Origin: an uncultured Lachnospiraceae bacterium
GTDB taxonomy: Bacteria > Bacillota > Clostridia > Lachnospirales > Lachnospiraceae
DNA: 41,642 nucleotides
Reading direction: 5' to 3'
Assembly (NCBI GenBank): GCA_946544235.1
Contig: CAMNMC010000057.1
Location: 1 to 41,642, forward strand
Below the pieces are notes generated by a model. That model did not search any database and had not been told where the DNA came from. It saw only the letters and a program-made list of their open reading frames with translations. Each line of letters starts with the position of its first letter. Positions within the stretch are counted from its first letter, which is position 1. Positions 23,639 through 31,806 of this stretch are shown here, piece after piece. The position numbers and the translations under genes were made by a program.

Positions 23639-25153
23639 ATGACTGATATTATAGATATAAAAGAAAATATTGAAAGCATTGTCTTTGATATAATAGCGCA
23701 CGATAGCGAAGAAGAATGGTTTGAGTTTAAAGAAAACTGGTATGAACCTTATGAGCTAGGACAGTATATATCTTCTATGTCTAATGCCGCCGCGTTTTTG
23801 GGGAGGGACTATTCCTATTTTATTTGGGGTATTAATAATGATACTCATGATATAGTTGGAACAAAATTCAAATATCAGGTGGATGTAAAAGGAGAACCGC
23901 TTCAGCATTTTCTTGCTAGGCAGCTTAAACCGGAAGTCGCATTTGATTTTCAGGAAATAACAATACGGGATAAAAGAGTTGTTGTATTAATTATACCTGC
24001 AGCGGTTAAGGCGCCGACATCCTTTAATGATGTGAGATATATAAGGATAGGTTCTAGCAAAGAGAATATAATAAAGTACCCAGAAAGAGAATCTCTGCTG
24101 TTTAGCATACTTAGAAGTGGCTTCCCATCTGTGAGCAATACAGAGTCAGAATATCAAGACCTGTCATTTAATAAACTTTTTACTTATTATGAATCAAAAG
24201 GAATCCAATTGAATAAAAGAACATTTAAAAAGAATCTTGGATTTTTGACAGGGAGCGGAAAGTATAATCTTCTGGCGCAACTTTTATCTGATAATAGTCA
24301 TTTCACAATTAGGTTTGCAGTGTTTGCAGGAAATGATAAGGCATCAACTATGTACTCAGTAAGGGAGTTTGGTAATACATGTATTATTTACTCGTTGGAT
24401 GATGTACTTCACTATGGAGAATTGCTTAATATTCCACAGGCCGATGAACGAAATAGAGTCGTTGAAAGAAAAGAAGTTCCATTGTTTGATTATAAGGCAT
24501 ATTCTGAAGCTGTGATTAATGCATTTGTTCATAATAAGTGGGTTGATGAGAACGGACCAATGTTTACTGGATTCAAGGATCGTATAGAAATACTTTCCAG
24601 AGGTGTACTTCCTCCAAAACAGACTATCGAAGGCTTTTATGCCGGTGAGTCTGTACCGGTAAATGAAGCGTTATCTAAGATATTTATTCAACTTCATATT
24701 ACTGAACACACAGGAAGAGGTATTCCTAAAATAACAAGTGTATATGGAAAAGAAAATATTAGAATAAAAGAGAATAATATTCTTGTTACTATTCCATATA
24801 ATCGACTTGGGGATGAGGTGTATGCCCCAGTCAGTACACAAGTTGATACACAAGTCAATACACAAGTCAGTACACAAGTCGATACCCCAGTCATTACCCC
24901 AGTCACTACCCCAGTCACTACCCCAGTCACTACCCCAGTCGATGCACCGGACTATATAAATGATATCGAGGAAAAAATACTACTATTTTGCAAAGAACCC
25001 AAAGGAATACTTGAATTGGCAGAGCATCTTGGATATAAAGAAAAGAAGACTGTTAGGAATTATCTTCATCCATTGATAGAAAGAGGACAAATGGCTATGA
25101 CAATACCGGAAAAACCTAATAGTAGATATCAGAAATATATAACAATAGAATGA
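23639..25153 (+). CDS. AlbA_2 (Schlafen-like) ATP-binding protein with RecG-like C-terminal region and HTH
   Basis: The protein is 504 residues long. The N-terminal AlbA_2/Schlafen-like domain (residues about 18-140) shows EEWFEFKENW, SMSNAAAFLGRDYSYFIWGI and NDVRYIRIGSS. The middle resembles the RecG-associated ATP-binding module (AVINAFVHNKW, then GFKDRIEILSRGVLPP and TEHTGRGIPKI). A tetrapeptide repeat linker (residues 398-437) then leads to a C-terminal winged helix (EEKILLFCKEPKGILELAEH). Proteins of this build are common accessory or conflict-locus genes and are usually annotated as ATP-binding or transcriptional regulators. It lies between the normally adjacent xpaC and telA genes, has its own promoter and is clearly more AT-rich than its neighbours, suggesting insertion by transfer. 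Ribosome site AGAGGT. Confidence 0.8.
   Translation: MTDIIDIKENIESIVFDIIAHDSEEEWFEFKENWYEPYELGQYISSMSNAAAFLGRDYSYFIWGINNDTHDIVGTKFKYQVDVKGEPLQHFLARQLKPEVAFDFQEITIRDKRVVVLIIPAAVKAPTSFNDVRYIRIGSSKENIIKYPERESLLFSILRSGFPSVSNTESEYQDLSFNKLFTYYESKGIQLNKRTFKKNLGFLTGSGKYNLLAQLLSDNSHFTIRFAVFAGNDKASTMYSVREFGNTCIIYSLDDVLHYGELLNIPQADERNRVVERKEVPLFDYKAYSEAVINAFVHNKWVDENGPMFTGFKDRIEILSRGVLPPKQTIEGFYAGESVPVNEALSKIFIQLHITEHTGRGIPKITSVYGKENIRIKENNILVTIPYNRLGDEVYAPVSTQVDTQVNTQVSTQVDTPVITPVTTPVTTPVTTPVDAPDYINDIEEKILLFCKEPKGILELAEHLGYKEKKTVRNYLHPLIERGQMAMTIPEKPNSRYQKYITIE
24830..24949 (+). repeat. Ten-unit 12-nt tandem repeat in the AlbA_2 gene
   Basis: Exactly ten consecutive 12-nt units encode V-x-T-(Q/P): VSTQ, VDTQ, VNTQ, VSTQ, VDTP, VITP, three copies of VTTP, and VDAP. 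The three VTTP units are identical at DNA level (GTCACTACCCCA), a sign of recent slippage. The repeat forms a flexible linker before the C-terminal HTH; related proteins are known for similar length-variable linkers. Confidence 0.9.
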
Positions 25154-25201
25154 GCTTAGGAAATTGTTGAGGGAATATATTTATCAGGAGGTTACAGTAC
25201 T

Positions 25202-26401
25202 ATGGAGGAAACAAAAAACACTAATGTAAATGGAACTGAGCAGGAATCTAAGATGCCTACTCTTACTCTTGAACCGGGGGAGAGGGAGTTCAAGTTTGAT
25301 TTCAAGGAACCGTCCTTCGGTGGCGACGAAGTAGCGGAAGCCGGAGAAACAGGTGTTACAGCCGGAGCCGTTGACGAGTCTGAACTGTCGGAAGAAGAGA
25401 GGGCAAGGGTTAATGAGTTCTATAAGCAGATTGACGTTTCGAACGTGAAGATGGTCAATTCATACGGAACCGGTGCTCAGAAGGGTATTGCAACCTTTTC
25501 TTCGACAATAACCAAGAACGTTAAGACCAAGGAATTTGGCGAGGTTGGTGACAGTCTGAGAGAACTTCGTGTTGCTATCGGAAGCACCATGACTCCGCCT
25601 AAGAAAGGATTGGCCGGAATCTTCCAGAAGGGCAAGGCGAAGGTTACGTATTTCATAGCTAATTATGAGAGCGCGGAGACAAATATTTCTAAGATTGAGA
25701 AGGACTTGAAGAGACATCAGCAGACTCTGACGAAAGACATCTTCATCTATGATCAGATGTACAACATGAATCTTGATTTCTACAAGGAGCTTACGATGTA
25801 CATTATCGCAGGTAAGAAGGCTCTTGCTGACGCAAGAAGCACCAGACTGGTTGCTCTTAAGGATAGGGCAGAGCAGACCAAGGATCAGCTGGATGTTCAG
25901 TATTACAGGGATTATCAGGATGCCTGCAATAGATTTGAGAAGAGGATATTTGATCTTGAGACTACAAGACTTGTATCAATCCAGATGGCTCCACAGATCA
26001 GACTTCTTCAGAATGAGGACCAGGATCTTGTGGATAAGCTGCACTCGGATGTCATAAATACCATTCCACTCTGGAGAAATCAGATGGTTCTTGCACTAGG
26101 TATCGAGCATAGCAGAAGAGCGCTGGAGGCTCAGAGTGCGATAACTGAGATGACAAATGAGATGCTCAGACATAATGCCGAAACTCTTAAGCAGGGAGCA
26201 ATAGACGCGGCCATAGCTTCCGAAGAGGCAATCGTTGATGTTGAAACACTGAGAAAGGTTAATGAGGATATTATCGCCTCGATTAACGAAGTTGTTAAGA
26301 TACATGAGGAAGGCTCTAAGAAGCGTGCTGAGGCTCAGCATGAGCTTGTTAAGATTGAGGATCAGTTGAAGGAAGCACTTGTGGCCGCTGGAAGTAGATA
26401 A
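25202..26401 (+). CDS. TelA/KlaA-like toxic anion resistance family protein
   Basis: This is a 399-residue cytoplasmic, mostly helical coiled-coil protein of the TelA family. After an acidic leader come VKMVNSYGTGAQKGIATFSS (residues about 80-99), then long helices containing LRELRVAIGSTM, KDLKRHQQTLTKDIFIYDQM and IQMAPQIRLLQNEDQDLVDK. A helix with repeated LRHNAETLKQGAIDAAIASE-type heptads and a KVNEDIIASINEVVKIHEEG motif close it. These match the family in order and length. The reported tellurite or anion phenotype is not well explained biochemically. The start is well defined by CAGGAGGT. The companion XpaC-like gene lies upstream of the intervening AlbA_2 gene. Confidence 0.85.
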   Translation: MEETKNTNVNGTEQESKMPTLTLEPGEREFKFDFKEPSFGGDEVAEAGETGVTAGAVDESELSEEERARVNEFYKQIDVSNVKMVNSYGTGAQKGIATFSSTITKNVKTKEFGEVGDSLRELRVAIGSTMTPPKKGLAGIFQKGKAKVTYFIANYESAETNISKIEKDLKRHQQTLTKDIFIYDQMYNMNLDFYKELTMYIIAGKKALADARSTRLVALKDRAEQTKDQLDVQYYRDYQDACNRFEKRIFDLETTRLVSIQMAPQIRLLQNEDQDLVDKLHSDVINTIPLWRNQMVLALGIEHSRRALEAQSAITEMTNEMLRHNAETLKQGAIDAAIASEEAIVDVETLRKVNEDIIASINEVVKIHEEGSKKRAEAQHELVKIEDQLKEALVAAGSR

Positions 26402-26592
26402 TGTGCTGTCAAAATGTATGTCAGCAACGTTGATGAATGTATATCGGTAATGTTGAAATCATACCGGTTGATGGCATATGAGTAATGCTAAAAATGTCCA
26501 TCGTTTGATGAGATTTGTGGTAGGATAGCGATGATACAGTGTACAGAGTAAGAGTTTAAGATGATGTAGTGATAGATGATAAGGCGGAACGT

Positions 26593-27348
26593 ATGGCATA
26601 TGTTACGAGGAGGCAGCGAGCTGAAAAGAGAAGAAAGAAGATGAAGAGAATAGCCATTACTATTTTAGTGGTGGCTATACTTTGTATTGCGGCAATTGTG
26701 GCCATATGGGTGATACGCAACAAGAAGCCGAAGCGTGGTGCAAATACGACCGACATGACCATCCCGGCTTACTCCGGCTCGCCGTATGTTGAGGTAAATG
26801 GCAATAAACCGTATTTTACAGACGATGAGAAGCGGAGATCTGCGTTTGAAACGTACAGTGATCTTGATGAGCTCGGAAGGTGCGGCATTGCATATGCCTG
26901 CGTGAGTAAGGAACTTATGCCGACGGAGGAACGAGGCGAGATAGGAAGCATAAAACCGACCGGATGGAAGCAGGCGAAATATGAGGGCATCGTTGATTCG
27001 AAGCCACCGTATCTCTACAATCGCTGTCACCTGATTGCATATTGCCTCACCGGTGAAAATGCAAACGAGAAGAATCTGATCACCGGAACGCGTTACATGA
27101 ATGTCCAGGGCATGTTGCCGTTTGAGGAGAAGGTTGCGAGGTATCTGGACAGTCATGAGAACAACCGGGTGCTGTACAGAGTCACACCGGACTTCGAGGA
27201 GGGCAATCTCCTTGCAAGCGGTGTTCTGATCGAGGCTTACTCTATCGAAGATAACGGAGAAGGGATATGCTTCTGTGTGTATTGCTATAACGTCCAGCCC
27301 GGCGTGGTGATCGATTACAAGACCGGAGAGAACAAGGCGGAGAAGTGA
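26593..27348 (+). CDS. Membrane-anchored DNA/RNA non-specific endonuclease
   Basis: This is a 251-residue protein with a single N-terminal membrane segment (about residues 18-40: AITILVVAILCIAAIVAIWVI flanked by Lys/Arg). An extracytoplasmic nuclease domain follows. The catalytic block YNRCHLIAYCLTGENA corresponds to the H-containing D-R-G-H motif region of DNA/RNA non-specific endonucleases. The downstream NLITGTRYMNVQGMLPFEEK supplies the metal-binding Asn and is highly typical of the Firmicutes branch. It is probably exposed outside the membrane and could degrade environmental nucleic acid. Start: ATG 26593 behind AAGGCGG; GTG 26569 is an alternative without a ribosome site. ThpR follows 21 nt later. 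Confidence 0.82.
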   Translation: MAYVTRRQRAEKRRKKMKRIAITILVVAILCIAAIVAIWVIRNKKPKRGANTTDMTIPAYSGSPYVEVNGNKPYFTDDEKRRSAFETYSDLDELGRCGIAYACVSKELMPTEERGEIGSIKPTGWKQAKYEGIVDSKPPYLYNRCHLIAYCLTGENANEKNLITGTRYMNVQGMLPFEEKVARYLDSHENNRVLYRVTPDFEEGNLLASGVLIEAYSIEDNGEGICFCVYCYNVQPGVVIDYKTGENKAEK

Positions 27349-27369
27349 TGTAAAAAAGAAGGTATACAA

Positions 27370-27870
27370 ATGCGTTTATTTATAGCTATTCAATTTGATC
27401 AGAAAGTGCTTGATTCATTGAAATCGTTTCAGAACAAGTTGAAGTCGCAGGGGGTGAAAGGAAATTACAGTCGAGGAGAAAACCTTCACCTGACGCTGGC
27501 CTTTATAGGTGATTATGATGATCCCGGCAAGGTTTTGGATGCGATTAATCAGGTTGAGATCAGACCGTTTGATATCATGCTTGAGGGTGTTGGACAGTTC
27601 GGAGATATTTTCTGGGCAGGACTTGCGAAGAACCCTGCCCTTGAGGCGGTTGTCAGGAGGCTGCGCAGAAAACTCGAGGAATATGATATTCCTTACGACA
27701 AGAAGAAGTTTTTACCGCATATTACACTTATCCGCAAGGCTGCAGGAATCACCAGGGATAGTCTTACTTCCTTTGATGCATCAGAAGCGAAAATGAGAGT
27801 GACCGGGATATCGCTTATGAGGTCAGACCGGGGAGAGCATGGGATGATATATACGGAAATAAGGAATTAA
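27370..27870 (+). CDS. thpR: RNA 2',3'-cyclic phosphodiesterase ThpR (2H phosphoesterase)
   Basis: This is a 166-residue 2H-family protein that hydrolyses 2',3'-cyclic phosphate ends of RNA. It has both catalytic H-x-T-x motifs: HLTLAFIG with His40 and HITLIRKA with His117. The N terminus MRLFIAIQFD and the spacing of the two motifs fit ThpR/LigT. The length is slightly short of the usual 175-190 but complete. It lies close behind the nuclease gene and probably shares its transcript. Confidence 0.9.
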   Translation: MRLFIAIQFDQKVLDSLKSFQNKLKSQGVKGNYSRGENLHLTLAFIGDYDDPGKVLDAINQVEIRPFDIMLEGVGQFGDIFWAGLAKNPALEAVVRRLRRKLEEYDIPYDKKKFLPHITLIRKAAGITRDSLTSFDASEAKMRVTGISLMRSDRGEHGMIYTEIRN

Positions 27871-27898
27871 GCCGGAAATATATAATTTGAGTGGTAGA

Positions 27899-28549
27899 AT
27901 GATGAAAAGCAAGATTTCTATTTTTCTAAAAATCTTAATAGTGATATTTGTTATTACAGGAACTGTGATCATGTTTCAAGGCGCTGCCGATGATACAGGG
28001 CTGGCATCGTCGGGGCTGAAGAATCTGAAATACTATACAGTATTATCCAATCTTCTCTGCGGAATTGTAACACTGATTGACTTGCTGGTTTTTGTGATCA
28101 AAAAGAGAAGAATATCGGTTTTGCTCAGGCTGATCTCGGTATCTGCGGTTGGCGTGACTTTCGGTGTCGTTGCCTTTTTCCTCCAGCCGATGTACAGAGA
28201 AATGAACATGTATAAGGGTGGAAATCTGTGGTTTCATTTGATAATACCTGCGACGGCTATGATTGAGTTTATTCTTTTTGATGAGGCAAACTGGCAGGGA
28301 GAGGACAGCTTTCCGTTTAAATATACGATTATTTCGGCTGTAACCTCCGTGATTTATGGCTTTGGTTATCTGGTCAACATTCTCATAAATGGCAAGGGAG
28401 AATGGCCTCATACGAACGACTGGTATGGGTTCCTAAACTGGGGATATCCTGTTGGAATAATCATATTTGCAGTCGTTGTTGTGATTAATTGGGCAGTGGC
28501 AATAGGAATAAGAACGTTGACAAAGTGTGTAAATAAAAGAGCTGAGTAG
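27899..28549 (+). CDS. Six-helix membrane protein (Pr6Pr-like family)
   Basis: This is a 216-residue integral membrane protein with about six hydrophobic segments. The N-terminal pattern FLKILIVIFVITGTVIMFQG and the motif LKNLKYYTVLSNLLCGIVTL (residues about 41-60), plus an FNW-type aromatic loop near the end (WYGFLNWGYPVG), match Pr6Pr-like membrane proteins often found in Firmicutes. The function is not established. ATG 27899 or 27902 is the likely start behind GAGTGG; a TTG at 27887 is less likely. It follows thpR by 28 nt. Confidence 0.65.
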   Translation: MMKSKISIFLKILIVIFVITGTVIMFQGAADDTGLASSGLKNLKYYTVLSNLLCGIVTLIDLLVFVIKKRRISVLLRLISVSAVGVTFGVVAFFLQPMYREMNMYKGGNLWFHLIIPATAMIEFILFDEANWQGEDSFPFKYTIISAVTSVIYGFGYLVNILINGKGEWPHTNDWYGFLNWGYPVGIIIFAVVVVINWAVAIGIRTLTKCVNKRAE

Positions 28550-28617
28550 TAACGAGTAATCAGATAGATGGTAGGAATAGAGGCGGGCGAAGGTATTAAG
28601 AGTAACAGATATTTCCC

Positions 28618-28641
28618 GGTCGCTCTCCGAGAGACCTGTTT
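28618..28641 (+). terminator. Possible intrinsic terminator before the ADP-ribosylglycohydrolase gene
   Basis: GGTC-G-CTC (28618-28625) pairs with GAG-A-GACC (28629-28636), with one G-A mismatch and a tight three-base loop, followed by TGTTTT. It lies in the 165-nt gap after the membrane-protein gene. The T-run is short, so efficiency is uncertain. Confidence 0.35.
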
Positions 28642-28714
28642 TGAAAAGCTGTTTTGTATAATGAGTCCAACATATAAATCACCCGATGAGGGTAACGAAA
28701 AGGAGGACTTTGAT

Positions 28715-29671
28715 ATGAAAGATAACAAATGGCTTGACGCTGTTATGGGCGTTGCTACAGGAGATGCTTTAGGACTTCCGGTTCAGTTTATGAGCCGCAG
28801 TGCAATCGCGAAAAATCCGGTTACGGATATGAAGAAGGGCAGTTCGTATTTTGGACCTGCAGGAACATGGTCAGATGATACGAGCATGACCATGGCTATG
28901 CTGGACAGTATTAAGAAACTTGGAAGAGTTGATGTGCAGGATATTATGGAACGCTTTGTAGACTGGCTCTTCAATGCAAAATACTGCTCTGTGGGCGAGC
29001 CTATCGATGTTGGCGCTGCCTGTTATGAAGGTGTAAAGAGATATCATAGGAACAGGGATATTCATACCTGCGGCAAGACTGGTGAGAGAGCAAACGGAAA
29101 TGGTTCTCTTATGAGAAATATACCGATAAGCCTGTTCTATGCCGAGAAGGTCAGAAGTGGTGAAGTAACCGTTGATGAAGCAATTAGGGATATACATGCT
29201 GTGTCTGCGCTTACGCATAATCATCTGAGAGCTTGCATGGCCTGCGGGCTGGATTTCTTCCTTGTATATGCAGTACTTTATGAGGATGGCAGTCTTGCGG
29301 AACGTCTGCAGAAGGGCATAGATGCGGGCTTTAAATATTATGGGGCTGATCCGGCAAATCATAGAGAGATGACGTATTACGGCAATCTGATGTATATTTC
29401 CGAACTGGCTGAGTTTCCGGAATCAGAGATCCGCAGTTCTGGTTATGTGGTAGATACCTTTGAGGCTGCAATCTGGTCACTTGTAACTACAGATAATTAC
29501 AGGGATGCTATGCTGAAGGCGGTTAACCTCGGTGATGATACCGATACGATCGCGGCGATTGCCGGCGGTCTTGCAGGACTATATTATGGCTATGAGAGTA
29601 TACCTGAGGAGTGGCTTTCTGAACTGGTCAAGAGAGAGTGGCTCGAGGAAATGTGCAGGATGGAGGCGTAG
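28715..29671 (+). CDS. ADP-ribosylglycohydrolase (DraG family)
   Basis: This is a 318-residue enzyme that removes ADP-ribose from modified proteins or related substrates using two Mg ions. The motifs are intact: an N-terminal VMGVATGDALGLPVQF, WSDDTSMTMAM (metal-binding aspartates), NGSLMRNIP, and the C-terminal GDDTDTIAAIAGGLAG with the second metal set. The start is ATG 28715, six to seven nt after AAAGGAGGA; the longer frame back to 28568 is rejected. The enzyme is soluble and of normal length. It ends one base before the PHP phosphatase gene, indicating an operon. Confidence 0.92.
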   Translation: MKDNKWLDAVMGVATGDALGLPVQFMSRSAIAKNPVTDMKKGSSYFGPAGTWSDDTSMTMAMLDSIKKLGRVDVQDIMERFVDWLFNAKYCSVGEPIDVGAACYEGVKRYHRNRDIHTCGKTGERANGNGSLMRNIPISLFYAEKVRSGEVTVDEAIRDIHAVSALTHNHLRACMACGLDFFLVYAVLYEDGSLAERLQKGIDAGFKYYGADPANHREMTYYGNLMYISELAEFPESEIRSSGYVVDTFEAAIWSLVTTDNYRDAMLKAVNLGDDTDTIAAIAGGLAGLYYGYESIPEEWLSELVKREWLEEMCRMEA

Positions 29672-30409
29672 ATGATGATTTATGATATTCATACGCATAT
29701 TTTATATGGTATTGATGATGGCTCGAGAGACAGAGAAATGTCTCTGCAGCTTCTGGGTATGGCTTATGAGCAGGGCGTGCGAGGCGTATTTCTGACCAAT
29801 CACAGCTATGGGATGGACAGATATTACAGGGATTATTACATCCGTTTTGACGAGTTGAAAAAGCTTGCCGGAGATATGTATCCCGAACTGTCATTATTTA
29901 AGGGCTGTGAGATACTTTGCTACCGGGATGAGATGGAGAAAAATGTTCGTAAGATCCGTGATGGAGTGTATCCTGCATTGAATGGTACGAAATATGTTTT
30001 GATCGAATTTGATCCGCTCGTCACGAAGGGTGTGCCTGAGATGGAATACTGCATAGACAAGGTTCTGAATGCCGGGTACATACCTGTAATAGCTCATGTG
30101 GAGAGATATCATAAGCTTTACGATGATCCGTTGGCAGATATAAGGAAACTGAAGGACCTTGGCTGTAGGGTTCAGGTCAATCTGTACAGTGTTGAGCAGG
30201 ATCAGGGCAAGGTTGGCGGAGGAACCAGAAAGATACTTGCAAATATGCTTCTGTCGGATCACCTGGTGGATTTTGTCGGAACGGATACGCATAATACAGA
30301 ATATAAATCACCTGAGGCTGCCGTCGGAGCAAGAGCTTTACGTGAGAAATATGGCGATAACTATGCCGATGAGGTGTTATATAAAAATGCTGAAAATATG
30401 CTGATCTAG
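29672..30409 (+). CDS. PHP-family protein-tyrosine phosphatase (CpsB/YwqE-like)
   Basis: This is a 245-residue manganese-dependent PHP phosphatase. The N terminus MMIYDIHTHILYGIDDGSRD has the H-x-H metal motif (His7, His9) and the DDG signature of CpsB/YwqE. Later metal ligands appear in LTNHSYG, VIAHVERYH and FVGTDTHNTEY. Family members dephosphorylate the tyrosine kinase that controls capsule or exopolysaccharide export. No polysaccharide cluster is visible here, so the actual substrate is unknown. The start has no gap from the upstream gene, so it is probably translationally coupled. Confidence 0.88.
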   Translation: MMIYDIHTHILYGIDDGSRDREMSLQLLGMAYEQGVRGVFLTNHSYGMDRYYRDYYIRFDELKKLAGDMYPELSLFKGCEILCYRDEMEKNVRKIRDGVYPALNGTKYVLIEFDPLVTKGVPEMEYCIDKVLNAGYIPVIAHVERYHKLYDDPLADIRKLKDLGCRVQVNLYSVEQDQGKVGGGTRKILANMLLSDHLVDFVGTDTHNTEYKSPEAAVGARALREKYGDNYADEVLYKNAENMLI

Positions 30410-30454
30410 AATGAGAAATCAGGGAGGATTCTGACAAAGAATGAGGTGATTTTC

Positions 30455-30618
30455 ATGAGCTTTGATGATCAAAATCAAGCGGTAAGTTGAGTCTGCTGGA
30501 GTTAGTTATAATTCTTACAATAATTGCTGTTATAGTTTTTACGCTTGAAGCTGTTGTGGGTGAACTGGTCGCGTTTGTGGTTCTGATTATTATTTTTATG
30601 GCTATTTGGAATATATGA
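30455..30618 (+). pseudogene. Broken or frameshifted small membrane protein
   Basis: ATG 30455 follows a good GAGGTGAT site and reads MSFDDQNQAVS before a stop at 30488-30490. The neighbouring frame, open from 30469 to TGA 30616-30618, reads SKSSGKLSLLELVII and continues as a strongly hydrophobic helix ending FMAIWNI, but has no start of its own except TTG 30487 without a ribosome site. A one-base shift near 30470 would join the two into a small protein of about 53 residues with one or two membrane segments. It is a frameshift mutation or a sequencing artefact. Confidence 0.4.
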
Positions 30619-30637
30619 TGAAATGGGAGACTGATTT

Positions 30638-31210
30638 ATGAACATAGAAAACCAAAAAATTCTGTATAAACTTATATCGGGAAATGATGAGTATCTTCTG
30701 CGTGAAAACCATGAGGGGGATATCTCACCATCGATAAGGAAGACCACAGCGCAGGATGGGCAGCATCCATATGCAATCGTAATAACCTGCTCGGATTCGA
30801 GAGTTATTCCGGAGGCTATATTTTCTGCAGGAATAGGAGAATTGTTTGTTATTCGCGTTGCCGGTAATGTGCTTGATAACCATCAGCTGGGCAGCATAGA
30901 ATATGCATTTTCACATCTGGATGCCAATCTTATTGTCATGCTTGGTCATACAAAATGTGGGGCTGTCGGCGCGGCTATTCATAGTCATGGAGAATCGGAC
31001 AGGTATATCAAATATATTATCGATGATATTTCTGAGGCGATTGGCCCAGAGCGAGATGACTATAAAGCTACGGTTCTGAATGTCAGGCATGGTGTGAATA
31101 TCATAAAGAAAGCCTTTCACGATCATCCGGAGATTGAATCCGGTGAGCTGGATATAGTCGGTGCAGTTTATGATATTGAAACCGGCAAGGTTGAGTGGGT
31201 AGACGAGTAA
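30638..31210 (+). CDS. Beta-class carbonic anhydrase
   Basis: This is a 190-residue zinc enzyme interconverting CO2 and bicarbonate. Zinc ligands are Cys51 in CSDSR (with the Asp53/Arg55 dyad), His104 and Cys107 in LGHTKCGA. RVAGN and SIEYAFSHL complete the beta-class signature. It ends ETGKVEW, as is common in clostridial forms. No signal peptide, so cytoplasmic. The start ATG follows GGGAGA. It is probably transcribed separately from the PHP phosphatase, given the 228-nt gap. Confidence 0.93.
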   Translation: MNIENQKILYKLISGNDEYLLRENHEGDISPSIRKTTAQDGQHPYAIVITCSDSRVIPEAIFSAGIGELFVIRVAGNVLDNHQLGSIEYAFSHLDANLIVMLGHTKCGAVGAAIHSHGESDRYIKYIIDDISEAIGPERDDYKATVLNVRHGVNIIKKAFHDHPEIESGELDIVGAVYDIETGKVEWVDE

Positions 31211-31249
31211 CAATATGGTGAGAAAAAGAATGACGAGGGGGAAATTCTG

Positions 31250-31759
31250 ATGGAAATAAAGAAGATATTTTTCGATATGGATGGTGTTCTTGCTGACTTT
31301 GATCGTGGTGTAAGAGAGTTTTGCGGGATGGAGCCGACTCCGCAGGGAGATGACTGGCGTCCGGGCATGGATGATCCGATGTGGGCGAAGATCAGAGAGG
31401 TTGAACATTATTATGATAAACTGGAGCTTATGCCGGGTGCCAAGAACATGTTTGATACACTTTACGCAAAATATGGCGGCAAGTGTGAAATCCTGACCGG
31501 TATACCAAAACCTAAACGTGGAATACTCACATCAGGAGAGGATAAAACTAACTGGGCACACAGGCTCCTTTCGGAAGATCTGGTTGTTAATATTGTATTC
31601 CGCGAAGAAAAACCGAACTATTGTACCGGTAAGGATTGTATACTGATAGATGATCTTGAGAAGAATATTGAAGCCTGGGAAGCCATCGGAGGCACCGGAA
31701 TACGCTTCATAAGTGCTGAAGATGTGTTGAGAAGGATTGGAGAGATAGAGAAGTTTTGA
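31250..31759 (+). CDS. HAD-family 5'(3')-deoxyribonucleotidase-like protein
   Basis: This is a 169-residue haloacid-dehalogenase phosphatase. It has the motif I FFDMDGVLADFD (nucleophile Asp9, acid Asp11), a small cap, EILTGIPKP as motif II, a Lys in EDKTNWAHR/REEKPNYC as motif III, and CILIDDLEKNIEAWE as motif IV. The pattern of short cap and IDD-x-x-x-N fits the NT5C-type deoxyribonucleotidases that trim dNMP pools. The substrate is not proven. The start ATG follows GAGGGGG. Confidence 0.8.
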   Translation: MEIKKIFFDMDGVLADFDRGVREFCGMEPTPQGDDWRPGMDDPMWAKIREVEHYYDKLELMPGAKNMFDTLYAKYGGKCEILTGIPKPKRGILTSGEDKTNWAHRLLSEDLVVNIVFREEKPNYCTGKDCILIDDLEKNIEAWEAIGGTGIRFISAEDVLRRIGEIEKF

Positions 31760-31806
31760 TCACGGTAGAGGATAGAATGATATGAACAAAACATGTGAGG
31801 AAGCAG

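Noticed and set aside
26665..27369. A 234-codon reverse-strand frame opposite the nuclease gene
   Set aside because: The forward frame has the full nuclease signature; the reverse product has no recognisable motif.
28657..28662. TATAAT as promoter of the ADP-ribosylglycohydrolase gene
   Set aside because: The -10 is perfect, but no -35 at 16-18 bp and no TGn extension is present, so I leave it out.
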